The translations under genes were made by a program, and so were the position numbers. A stretch of DNA of 64,000 nt from Algoriphagus iocasae (GTDB taxonomy: Bacteria; Bacteroidota; Bacteroidia; Cytophagales; Cyclobacteriaceae), in NCBI RefSeq assembly GCF_014206875.1, contig NZ_JACIJO010000004.1:1-64000 (forward strand), written 5' to 3'. Under the pieces are notes generated by a model. That model saw only the letters and a list, made by a program, of their open reading frames with translations. It searched no databases and had not been told where the DNA came from. Below, piece after piece: positions 26,115 to 33,507 of this stretch (its first letter is position 1; every line of letters starts with the position of its first letter).

Positions 26115-26789
26115 ATGGAAAATAGAAGAAGTCAAAAGTATTGGTTCTTATCAAATGCGAAAATAAATTATGAATTTCAATTCGATGCAATTAAATCATA
26201 CTTAAATCAGTCCCAATCAATGATTCGAAATATTGAATCAGATTTAGAAAAAAAGTATAGGGAATGGGAGTCCGAAAGAAAAACAAACCCAGATTTACCT
26301 GAAGCACATTTTATTTTTGAAGATGAAGTTTATAACCATGACCAATTCTCTAGCATACTGAATGAGTCCACATTCCTTACTGTATATTCTAAATTCGAAA
26401 GTGAGTTCTTTTCAATTTGTGAGTTGATTCAACATTCAGCTAATTTGAAAATTGGACCTAAAGACATCAATTGTAAAGGTTTTATTCAACAAGCTTATAA
26501 ATATTTGAAAATAGTTATTGGAATTGATCTAACTAGTTTAAATGATAAATGGAGAGAAATTAATTTTTACGGGAATATTAGAAATGCAATTGCACATAAA
26601 AGAGGTAGAATAGATTTAAAAAACCCTCAAAATGAAAATCTAATTTCATTTATTGAGAAATCAAACGGTGCTTACATCTACTTGACAGATCAAACAATTC
26701 AAATTGAATCAATTAATTTTGTTATTCAATTTATTGATTTAATAATCGATTTTCTGGTAGAAGTATCAGAATTGATTATAAATAAATAG
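26115..26789 (+). CDS. Lone HEPN-like protein (possible RNase/defence)
   Basis: 224 residues, mostly helical. The motif FYGNIRNAIAHKRGRIDL contains R156-NAIA-H161, matching the Rx4-6H active-site pattern of HEPN ribonucleases; FESEFFSICELIQH upstream would be the partner helix. It resembles the MAE_28990/MAE_18760-like HEPN group, but that is a guess from pattern. HEPN RNases occur in toxin-antitoxin, abortive-infection and RNA-processing systems. No antitoxin (MNT-type nucleotidyltransferase) gene is adjacent. Very AT-rich and flanked by REP elements on both sides, which suggests acquisition. Confidence 0.6.
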   Translation: MENRRSQKYWFLSNAKINYEFQFDAIKSYLNQSQSMIRNIESDLEKKYREWESERKTNPDLPEAHFIFEDEVYNHDQFSSILNESTFLTVYSKFESEFFSICELIQHSANLKIGPKDINCKGFIQQAYKYLKIVIGIDLTSLNDKWREINFYGNIRNAIAHKRGRIDLKNPQNENLISFIEKSNGAYIYLTDQTIQIESINFVIQFIDLIIDFLVEVSELIINK

Positions 26790-26809
26790 TTAAGTATAAC
26801 TAATAATCA

Positions 26810-26866
26810 CCCATCTGGGTGTAGTCAGATCGTTCTTGGCTCTGGGTGTAGTTTGCAACTACACCC
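26810..26866 (+). repeat. REP element with perfect 10-bp palindrome
   Basis: The word CCCATCTGGGTGTAGTCAGA leads into a perfect stem, arms GGGTGTAGTT and AACTACACCC with a TGC loop (26844-26866). The same unit is repeated at 27271-27330. It lies immediately 3' of the transposase remnant, just as the second copy lies 3' of the transposase. Confidence 0.8.
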
Positions 26867-26908
26867 TAATATCCTTACCAATTTGAAATTGGTCCAAACG
26901 AGCCATTT

Positions 26909-27018
26909 TTACCAATAATCCACCTCAATCAAACCTTTCATTCCCGAGTACTTGCCCGCCGTGGCGGGATTCCTAGCCCTGGAATATAGAAAGTCTTGTT
27001 GCTTTTCTACAATTCCAG
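26909..27018 (-). pseudogene. C-terminal remnant of a REP-associated tyrosine transposase
   Basis: Read on the minus strand this encodes GIVEKQQDFLYSRARNP..., then KYSGMKGLIEVDYW and a stop. That closely matches the C-terminus of the transposase at 27371-27915 (GIVEKPEDFLYSSARNYSGF, ending DVDYW). An extra 18 bp, including the palindrome CCCGCCGTGGCGGG, is inserted in frame. Everything upstream of the GIVEK motif is missing. Confidence 0.75.
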
Positions 27019-27149
27019 TAATAAAATATATCCTTTAAAAAAGATTAATGGAACTTACTATTTAATCAATGTTCAAATTTTTCTCCCAAAAAATTGCGTT
27101 TAAACTGCATTATTAATATAATTAGTTATACTTTTTACTAACTCGTCCT

Positions 27150-27341
27150 ATGGAAGATTTTTCAAGTGATAGTATCATGCAGTTGTGGAAAAAAGAATAT
27201 TCTTCTTGTTTGAGCAAATATTCGAAGTTTGACGCAACACACCAGTTCCATCAAATAGCTGGAATGTGTACCCCCCGTCTGGGTGTAGTCAGATCGTTCT
27301 TGGGACTGGGTGTAGTTTGCAACTACACCCACCTATCATAA
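27150..27341 (+). pseudogene. Possible truncated ORF cut by the REP/transposase unit
   Basis: The frame starts plausibly (MEDFSSDSIMQLWKKEYSSC) for about 40 codons and then reads into REP sequence (TPRLGVVRSFLGLGVVCNYT). It may be the 5' end of a gene interrupted by the insertion, or chance. No continuation is visible beyond the transposase. Confidence 0.2.
27271..27330 (+). repeat. REP element flanking the RAYT gene (3' side)
   Basis: Near-exact copy of the 26810 unit: GTCTGGGTGTAGTCAGATCG, then the stem GGGTGTAGTT / AACTACACCC with loop TGC at 27308-27330. Followed on both copies by an ACCAATTTG.AATTGGT mini-palindrome. Confidence 0.85.
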
Positions 27342-27370
27342 CCAATTTGTAATTGGTTTATCAAAACCAC

Positions 27371-27915
27371 TCACCAATAATCGACATCAATCAAACCTTT
27401 AAATCCTGAGTAATTCCTAGCACTGGAATATAGAAAGTCTTCTGGCTTTTCTACAATTCCAGCTCTGACAGGATTTTCATGGATATAATTCATCCTACTT
27501 TCTATCATCTCTGGACGATGGAGTTCGATCGCATGATTATCATGCGTCCAAAACTGTAAGTCAACCGCTCTCTTGTTGAATTTCGCATGATATTCAAAAT
27601 CATTTTTAGCCATTCTCGCCTACTTTCTTGCGGGTTTTCAAGAATTAACTTCAACAATTTCTTGCTTGTGAATTTCTTGAAGTCTCTAACCCATTCGGAC
27701 AATTTCCCGTCTTTTTGCTGGACTACTAAGTGGATATGGTTACTCATTATTACATAGCCATATAGATACAAACCCCTTTCGTTTCGAGAGTAAGTCAGGT
27801 TATCCAAAATAAAATCACGGTAAACTTTTCTGGAAAAGACATCCGCCCAACCCACCACTTGAAAAGTCAAAAAGTGAGGCAACTCTTGATCCTTTATTTG
27901 GTATGCATCGCCCAT
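27371..27915 (-). pseudogene. REP-associated tyrosine transposase (RAYT, Y1/IS200-like), frameshifted
   Basis: Start at 27915 (MGDAYQIKDQELPHFLTF). The first frame carries the HUH metal motif NH60IH62LVVQ and VRDFKKFTSKKLLKLI; related proteins known to me often have KKYT here, so the nucleophile position (F82) is suspicious. At the usual SRREW motif the frame breaks: the remaining part, FEYHAKFNKRAVDLQFWTHDNHAIELHRPEMIESRMNYIHENPVRAG..., continues in the -1 frame, overlapping at about 27600-27613 near CTAAAAATG. One base has been lost or two gained. RAYTs mobilise REP palindromes; matching palindromes lie on both sides. Confidence 0.85.
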
Positions 27916-27966
27916 AGAATGAAAATAAATCGAATCAAGCGAATTACAAATTCTAATTGATAGAAA

Positions 27967-27987
27967 GGTGTAGTTACAAACTACACC
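27967..27987 (-). repeat. REP palindrome on the 5' side of the RAYT gene
   Basis: Perfect stem GGTGTAGTT / AACTACACC with an ACA loop, 52 bp upstream of the transposase start codon. Together with 27308-27330 it brackets the gene. Confidence 0.8.
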
Positions 27988-28098
27988 TAATCCACCACAA
28001 TTTCTTAGTATCAGAGGGTTTACCTGCCCTGCCTTCCGGCCCATAGCCTAAAAAAAGAGAAATTCGAAAATTCAGCGAAAAAGGATAATTTGTGGTTT

Positions 28099-29202
28099 AT
28101 GGATAGATTATTTAGTTCCATGATCGCATCAAGAGTATTTCTCTTCTTTTTTGTCTTTTGTGGACCTTTCTTGAGCATGGCTCAGGAAAAAGACTCAGTA
28201 GCAAAGATTGAAATATCCGGATTCGCCGAATTATATTATGGCTACGACTTTGACGATAAGACCAGCGGAAGTCGCTACCCATTTCTCTTTAGTCACAACC
28301 GTAAAAACCAAGTTGCTGTCAATCTTGCTTTGATCAAAGCTTCCTTCGAATCGGGTAGATTCCGAGCGAATTTGGCCCTGCAACAAGGAACATACCCACA
28401 GGACAACTACAGCGCCGAACCGAAAGCCCTTCGCTGGATTAATGAGGCCAATTTGGGCTATGCCCTCAATACAGAAAAAACCGTTTGGCTGGATGTCGGC
28501 GTGATGCCCTCCCATATTGGTTTCGAAAGTGCCATCTCAACCGAGAACCTGACACTTTCCAGATCCATTATCGCAGAGAATAGCCCTTATTTTGAAACGG
28601 GGGCAAAACTCAGCTGGCAAAAAAATGAACGCTGGTATTTTGCCTTTCTGTACCTAAATGGTTGGCAACGAATTCAGAGCATCCCGGGACGAAATAACCC
28701 TTCCTTTGGCACACAAGCTTCTTTCTCCCCCAGTGAAAAAGTCCTTTTCAACTGGAGTACCTTTCTGGGAACAGATCAGAGTAAAGAGGCTGGAACCTAT
28801 CTCTACTTTTCCGATTTCTATGTGGATTGGAAACCTGCCGCAAACTGGCATATGATCGCCGGTTTGGATGTCGGCAAACGCACCCTACTCTTGGATGCCG
28901 ACCGCAACTGGTGGGGTACTTCCATTATTTTGCAACGAAGATTCACCAAGAGTTTTGCATCGGCCATTCGATACGAATATTACCACGATCCATTTCAGGC
29001 CATTGCCCCTAGCAACGTAAATGAAGGAATTCAAACCAGTGGACTCTCGCTCAACTCTGATTGGAAGATCGGGCAATTACTCACTTTTCGAATAGAGGGA
29101 AGATGGCTTCAGGCTCCAAGTGAATTCAACCTTGGGCTGGACAGCGGAAGTAGTAGTGACTTCTTCTTGCTAGGTTCTCTCGCGGTAAGCCTGAACAATT
29201 GA
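28099..29202 (+). CDS. Outer-membrane beta-barrel porin-like protein (BBP2/OmpL type)
   Basis: 367 residues with a Sec signal ending FLSMAQ. The mature sequence alternates amphipathic strands with aromatic girdles: ISGFAELYYGYDFDDKTS, NQVAVNLALIKASFESG, FRANLALQQGTYPQDNY, WLDVGVMPSHIGFESAIS, WYFAFLYLNGWQRIQ and a C-terminal FFLLGSLAVSLNN strand. This fits the putative OM beta-barrel porin-2 family. Function probably passive uptake. Start taken at ATG 28099; 28120 is possible. It lies immediately right of the RAYT/REP unit. Confidence 0.8.
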   Translation: MDRLFSSMIASRVFLFFFVFCGPFLSMAQEKDSVAKIEISGFAELYYGYDFDDKTSGSRYPFLFSHNRKNQVAVNLALIKASFESGRFRANLALQQGTYPQDNYSAEPKALRWINEANLGYALNTEKTVWLDVGVMPSHIGFESAISTENLTLSRSIIAENSPYFETGAKLSWQKNERWYFAFLYLNGWQRIQSIPGRNNPSFGTQASFSPSEKVLFNWSTFLGTDQSKEAGTYLYFSDFYVDWKPAANWHMIAGLDVGKRTLLLDADRNWWGTSIILQRRFTKSFASAIRYEYYHDPFQAIAPSNVNEGIQTSGLSLNSDWKIGQLLTFRIEGRWLQAPSEFNLGLDSGSSSDFFLLGSLAVSLNN

Positions 29203-29224
29203 AACCAGCTTACGGGTGTTAGAG

Positions 29225-29257
29225 ATCGATTTTGACATTGGTTTTTGTCAAATCGAT
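29225..29257 (+). other. Stem-loop after the porin gene
   Basis: Arms ATCGATTTTGACA and TGTCAAATCGAT pair with one bulged T, 22 bp after the stop codon. There is no downstream T-run, so it may be an mRNA 3'-end stabiliser rather than a classic terminator. Confidence 0.45.
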
Positions 29258-29273
29258 TGTCAAAACTAATTTA

Positions 29274-29424
29274 TATGTATATCCGCTTTTTTTACCAGTA
29301 GACAAGGAAAAATGGGTTTTGAAGAACACTTCAACGTGCTGAAGACAGTGGACTGTCGTCTGTGGACGATTATCCGCGAATTCTTAACTCATTCTTTAAC
29401 TACTGGCCCATTGCGGATAATCAT
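29274..29424 (+). repeat. Structured ~150-bp interspersed repeat, copy 1
   Basis: Starts TATGTATATCCGC, continues TTTACCAGTAGACAAGGAAA and ends with inverted arms GATTATCCGCGA / TTGCGGATAATC around a 32-nt spacer. An internal GAAGAACACTTC mini-hairpin and an ACAGTGGACTGT palindrome are present. Copies lie at 37290-37440 (same orientation) and 60734-60885 (reverse). No ORF inside. Confidence 0.85.
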
Positions 29425-29477
29425 ACTAATTTATTTCACTCCTTATTCTCATCAATTGAAGAAGACTTTTCTCGAGC

Positions 29478-30164
29478 CTAAAAACTAACGAAATACCCAA
29501 CCTTTGCCCAAAGCCTAGTTCGGAAACCTTCTTGAATAAATTTATCGGTACGGTAATCAATACTCCATTCGAGTTTTTGACTGGAAGTGATCAATTTACC
29601 AAGGGAGAACACCAAACGGTTTTCGATTTCGAACTCACCTCCCTGAAGACTAAAAATAGGTTCATTGGATAACACCAAATAATGTTCCCCTGGGTCTAAT
29701 ATGCTACCCGATAGCGGAATTTCTGTAGCTAACCTATATCGAAGTCTGATTTCTAAAGGTTCTCCTTTAGTGAATGTCTGATCCGTCCGAAGACGATGTG
29801 CCAGTTTCAAACCTCTCAGCCGGCTTATTGAGGCAAATTGTTGAATAATCCGATTGGCATTTGCATCTTCTTGAATCCTGTGAAATACTCCAAATGCGAT
29901 ACTTTTTGTGGGGTTTAATTTGAAATCATAAAAACCCATCAAGTCTGTCCTATAATGGGTGAATTGCAGTTCATCTTTTTTATCGCCGGAATTATTATAG
30001 AAAATATCCTGATGCTCAATTTTGAATATGATCTTTTGATCATTCTTTAATTTCTTTGTTACTGCAGCTTCGGGAAAGAATCCCGTAAAGAACTGACGGT
30101 TTTGAGCAAGGGTAGTGACCATGCTTAAAAGCAACAATAAAACAGTCAAGTAAAATTTTCTCAT
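29478..30164 (-). CDS. DUF2490 family outer-membrane-like protein
   Basis: 228 residues from ATG 30164 with a Sec signal (MRKFYLTVLLLLLSMVTTLAQ). The mature part has the DUF2490 pattern: RQFFTGFFPEAAVTKKLK, HYRTDLMGFYDFKLNPTKSIAFGVFHRIQ, RLRGLKLAHRLRTDQTF, EIRLRYRLATEIPL and a C-terminal RTRLWAKVGYFVSF strand. It is probably a small beta barrel of unknown function. Its ATG lies one base after the stop codon of the upstream 30166-30765 gene, so the two form an operon. Confidence 0.82.
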   Translation of the reverse strand: MRKFYLTVLLLLLSMVTTLAQNRQFFTGFFPEAAVTKKLKNDQKIIFKIEHQDIFYNNSGDKKDELQFTHYRTDLMGFYDFKLNPTKSIAFGVFHRIQEDANANRIIQQFASISRLRGLKLAHRLRTDQTFTKGEPLEIRLRYRLATEIPLSGSILDPGEHYLVLSNEPIFSLQGGEFEIENRLVFSLGKLITSSQKLEWSIDYRTDKFIQEGFRTRLWAKVGYFVSF

Positions 30165-30165
30165 C

Positions 30166-30765
30166 TTAAAACATGAGGTTATCACTAGGCACCAAGACTA
30201 TTTTACGTTTATTAATAAGATCACCTTTTTCAGAAAACAACCCCTCAAACAGCTCCGGTTTTCCACTCTCATCAGGACCAATAAATTCAATTTCGAATCT
30301 TGTCAGAATTCCTTCCAGGCTATTTTCATCAAAAAAATCTTCCAGTTGATCTGGTTTTCCAGAATATTGAATTTGAATTCGCTTGATATCTGAACTTTTA
30401 TAAGCATCTAGAAGATAATCTTCCAAGCCATTTTGAACCTCCTTAGGAAGCTCTTTAAAACCTATCTCAATTTCCACGTCTTGAATCAAACCCAAAGAGT
30501 CAAATTCTACACTGTAAAATTTACCTTTTAGTTTGAATTTGGCTTCATAGGAATACCCTGATTCGAAAACTTCCTGATACCATTTTGGCCTTTTTGTGGT
30601 TTCGAAAGCATCATAAAGCCAATCTCTCGCTTCTTTAGGAACCACTTTCTCCTCCACTCGAAGCTCTCTCTCGATTTTGTCCTGAGCAAAAAGAGCCCCA
30701 GTGATCATCCAAAAAAGGATCAAAATCGAATAATGTTTGAGTTTAAGTTTTAATAAAAATTTCAT
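30166..30765 (-). CDS. Secreted PepSY-like hypothetical protein
   Basis: 199 residues with a Sec signal (cleavage after ALFAQ). The mature part shows VPKEARDWLYDAF...PKWYQEVFESGYSYEAKFKLKGKFYSVEFDSLGLIQDVEIEI, the alpha-beta rhythm of PepSY-like/BLIP-like domains, followed by a second similar unit ending ISO-length beta strands (GILTRFEIEFIG). Family function is unknown. It is the first gene of a two-gene operon with the DUF2490 barrel, so the pair may work together in the periplasm. Confidence 0.65.
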   Translation of the reverse strand: MKFLLKLKLKHYSILILFWMITGALFAQDKIERELRVEEKVVPKEARDWLYDAFETTKRPKWYQEVFESGYSYEAKFKLKGKFYSVEFDSLGLIQDVEIEIGFKELPKEVQNGLEDYLLDAYKSSDIKRIQIQYSGKPDQLEDFFDENSLEGILTRFEIEFIGPDESGKPELFEGLFSEKGDLINKRKIVLVPSDNLMF

Positions 30766-30841
30766 TATTGATCCAACGTGATTCCAACAATTACGATCAG
30801 CTTAAGTAAAAGATTTTAATTTGATTATTTTATTTCTTCAT

Positions 30842-31092
30842 CCCCATCTGGGTGTAGTAAAATGTTTATTTGTGGGACTTTTAAATCGACGCTGGATTAT
30901 CTTAACTCGATCTAAACATAGTTTGTATTCAATCCCTTTAAAAGGAGAATTAGCTTAATTAGACCAAAAACTCGAATTGAAAAAAAAATTACTTTATGAC
31001 CTTGCCTGAGTGTAGTCAAATCGTTTTCTGACAGTAATTTGAAACTACGCTTCAATTTCTTAATCCACCTATGGTTGAAGTCAGTCAGATCT
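30842..31092. repeat. Degenerate REP-like motifs in a 380-bp gene-free gap
   Basis: CCCCATCTGGGTGTAG (30842), TGCCTGAGTGTAGTCAAATC (31003) with GTAATTTGAAACTACGC (31034), and TGGTTGAAGTCAGTCAGATC (~31073) are eroded relatives of the REP words at 26-27 kb. Nothing else is seen between 30766 and 31146. Confidence 0.5.
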
Positions 31093-31146
31093 TTTAACAC
31101 TGATAATAGTTTGCCAGTTTAGACATAGTCAAATCCAAAAAGAGAA

Positions 31147-31440
31147 TTATTTCTTTTCTTCGTCTGCGTTACTATAAAGGTTGTTTTCTTCATCTTCAGA
31201 GCCAATTCTTTCCTGCTCATCGTCTAATTCACTTCCTGGAACGTCCAAACCATCACCTGAAAAATCGACTTTTCTTTTTCTTTCTATCAATTGCTCATCC
31301 TCTCCACCATCATGACTAAGATTAGCATCCTTTGGTCCCAAAGCCTGTAAATCTTCCTTCGTCACTTTAGCTTCCTTAGCAAGTTCTTCAGTGGTTTTAT
31401 TTTTAGAATTCTGTGGGTCTTTTGTTTTATTAGTTTTCAT
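31147..31440 (-). CDS. Small acidic hydrophilic protein conserved in Bacteroidota
   Basis: 97 residues from ATG 31440 (MKTNKTKDPQ). Highly charged and probably disordered: LAKEAKVTKEDLQALGPKDANLSHDGGEDEQL, then GDGLDVPGSELDDEQERIGSEDEENNLYS. The GLDVPGSELDD...EDEENN tail is a recurring feature of small hypothetical Bacteroidota proteins; no function is known to me. The longer frame from 31491 is less likely because it adds a non-conserved leader. Confidence 0.7.
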   Translation of the reverse strand: MKTNKTKDPQNSKNKTTEELAKEAKVTKEDLQALGPKDANLSHDGGEDEQLIERKRKVDFSGDGLDVPGSELDDEQERIGSEDEENNLYSNADEEKK

Positions 31441-31641
31441 AGCATTTCTATTTTTCAATATATATGCAACTTGGATGCCCTCCTGGGGCAAATCAATAGA
31501 AAAAACCAGAAATCCCTTCCTAAGAGTTTTAAGAGTACTTTAAGCAATCTAAACAAGCCTCCAATAAAAAGTAAGGATTTAAAGCTCTTTAGTTTTTGTG
31601 AATATATATTCCCAAAATGGGCAGTTGAACCTGTTATGAAT

Positions 31642-32970
31642 CTAAAAAGATGGGAGGTATAACACGTTCCAATCCCCATCCACAATCACATTATATTCTG
31701 CAGTTTCTCCAATTTTATTGAAATCGATCAAATTCACATACAAGCTATCACTGGAATTTTGGGAAGGTTTAGTGAATGCATAAGCCATTTTTTCAGTCAA
31801 TGAAGTTGATTCAGGTGCTGATAATAAGTTTTTATATATAAAACCAGGATTCCCATCCATATCCTCCACCTGAAACCAGTCTGCAGTAGCTGCTTTTATA
31901 AAAACGGGGGTGTTGGCTTTCAACTGAAATTTCACATTTGATGTGATGCTAGGTAGACTTCTCAAATTAGCTTGAGCAGTATTCACTCTCATGACCAGAG
32001 GAAACTCCTCTTCTTTCAGAATAGAAGCTAGCTCAAAATCATTTTTGATTGCAGGAAAAGGGTTAATAGCTCCATTTTGATAAATCCCGAAATGCAAATG
32101 TGGAGCAGTGGTTCTTGCATTTCCTGTGTTTCCCACCAGTCCTAGCGTATCTCCTGTATTTACGCGCTCATGATTGCTGACAAGCTGACTATCCAAATGT
32201 GCGAAATATAGATTCCAATCCCGCACTTGATCTCTTACCCAAATTTGCTTACCTCCTAAACCTCGGTCACGAACTGCGGTGACTAACCCTGCTACAGGCG
32301 AAATAACTGGTGTGCCTCGGGAAGCAAAAATATCCACACCCTCATGTGATCTTTTTCCACCATCTCGCACATCTCCCCATACGCTTTGAATGGCTTTGCT
32401 ATTTTTCCCTTGCACTGGAAATACGGCATAGGTTGCAGTACCATTGATCCGAATTTGGAAATTACCCTCACCTAGTAATTCCGGTTGAATTCGAAGTAAA
32501 TATTGCCCAGTTTTCTCGGCTTCAAATTTTAAAGAATCATTTTGAGCAGTGTAAGACTTAAGTTCCTTCCATTCTGGGCCTTGCATAATATCTACTATGA
32601 GCTTGCTGCTGTCTACAGCTTGCCAGTAGATAGAAATAGAGAGGGAAGCTCCTTGCTCCAATTGAATTTCCCATGCTTTTGCTTCAATGCTTTTGGATTT
32701 AAAACTGCCCTGAATGGAGATGGGGACCTCTAGCTCAAGTGCTTTCAGAATTGCTTCCTCAGCAGATTCCTTCCACTCAGCACCTATTTTAGTGGAACTT
32801 ATTCCTGAACTCTTTAGTGTATGGAGATACTGAGTTCTCGCCGAACTGGATTTGAAAATTCGTAATGACTGATTATTACAAGAGGAAACTAGAATAATCA
32901 AGCAGGCAAAAAATGGAAAATGTAGATTAGAAATTTTCACTTGTAGATTTCCTCTTTCCTTCCCCATCAA
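31642..32970 (-). CDS. M23 family metallopeptidase lipoprotein with SH3-like domain
   Basis: 442 residues. Lipoprotein signal FPFFACLIILVSSC. The central LytM/M23 domain carries the zinc ligands in RSHEGVDIFASRGTPV (HxxxD) and APHLHFGIY (HxH), with GLVTAVRDRG and YAHLDSQLV between. The C-terminal ~100 residues contain an SH3b-like fold (NLRSLPSITSNVKFQLKANTP, DGNPGFIYKNLL). It probably cleaves peptidoglycan cross-links. The ATG overlaps the upstream gene by 44 bp; a GTG at 32940 is an alternative start closer to the signal peptide. Confidence 0.9.
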   Translation of the reverse strand: MMGKERGNLQVKISNLHFPFFACLIILVSSCNNQSLRIFKSSSARTQYLHTLKSSGISSTKIGAEWKESAEEAILKALELEVPISIQGSFKSKSIEAKAWEIQLEQGASLSISIYWQAVDSSKLIVDIMQGPEWKELKSYTAQNDSLKFEAEKTGQYLLRIQPELLGEGNFQIRINGTATYAVFPVQGKNSKAIQSVWGDVRDGGKRSHEGVDIFASRGTPVISPVAGLVTAVRDRGLGGKQIWVRDQVRDWNLYFAHLDSQLVSNHERVNTGDTLGLVGNTGNARTTAPHLHFGIYQNGAINPFPAIKNDFELASILKEEEFPLVMRVNTAQANLRSLPSITSNVKFQLKANTPVFIKAATADWFQVEDMDGNPGFIYKNLLSAPESTSLTEKMAYAFTKPSQNSSDSLYVNLIDFNKIGETAEYNVIVDGDWNVLYLPSF

Positions 32971-33337
32971 AAGTCAAAATCTGATTTGGACCTTCTTTCA
33001 TGCGAAATTCCAGTTCATAATAAGTGATGTTATTTTCCTCAAATTTTCTTTTGACCAAAATACTATCCGGATGGATGTCATCTATATTTTCGATCACCGT
33101 AAGCAATTCCTGAGGAAGTTCTATTGAATCTGAAGATTTAATGATTACTGGAATTGTCCTGCCATCTGTAAGCCTCATGCTCGAATCAGTACCTGCCATT
33201 TTTTTATGGTCTAACTCAGTTGATTCTTCAACTACCATTTTGCCGTCATCGGTGATACTTCCGTATTCTTTTTCCTCATTACAGCTAATTAATATGGTTG
33301 ATAATGCAAGTGCAACTAATGATAAGTGCTTTTTCAT
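32927..33337 (-). CDS. Hypothetical small lipoprotein
   Basis: 136 residues from ATG 33337. MKKHLSLVALALSTILISC is a lipoprotein signal. The mature part is acidic and contains IPVIIKSSDSIELPQELLTVIENIDDIHPDSILVKRKF and ITYYELEFRMKEGPNQILTFDGEG, which is PepSY-like in rhythm. Not recognised further. It overlaps the M23 gene and is probably its operon partner. Confidence 0.65.
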   Translation of the reverse strand: MKKHLSLVALALSTILISCNEEKEYGSITDDGKMVVEESTELDHKKMAGTDSSMRLTDGRTIPVIIKSSDSIELPQELLTVIENIDDIHPDSILVKRKFEENNITYYELEFRMKEGPNQILTFDGEGKRKSTSENF

Positions 33338-33507
33338 ATTGTGGTTGGTTAAATTAAAAAGGTTGATAGAATAACTTGAAACAAAATCTAACCCAACTCT
33401 CAATTTTGTATTAACAGGACCAATGGAGAGGGTTTTTACCTAAAAATCAAATTTGATTTCAAAGCCTACGTTCCCCAAACTGAGGAAAATTGCTCTCAGG
33501 TATCACT

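Noticed and set aside
25922..27330. Possible CRISPR array from recurring GTCTGGGTGTAG words
   Set aside because: Spacing is irregular (tens to hundreds of bp), a gene lies between copies, and the words carry palindromes typical of REP elements; no cas gene is near.
27595..27615. Programmed -1 frameshift in the RAYT gene
   Set aside because: The CTAAAAATG run is only a weak slippery site, no downstream pseudoknot is obvious, and RAYTs are not known to need frameshifting; a simple mutation or base-call error is more likely.
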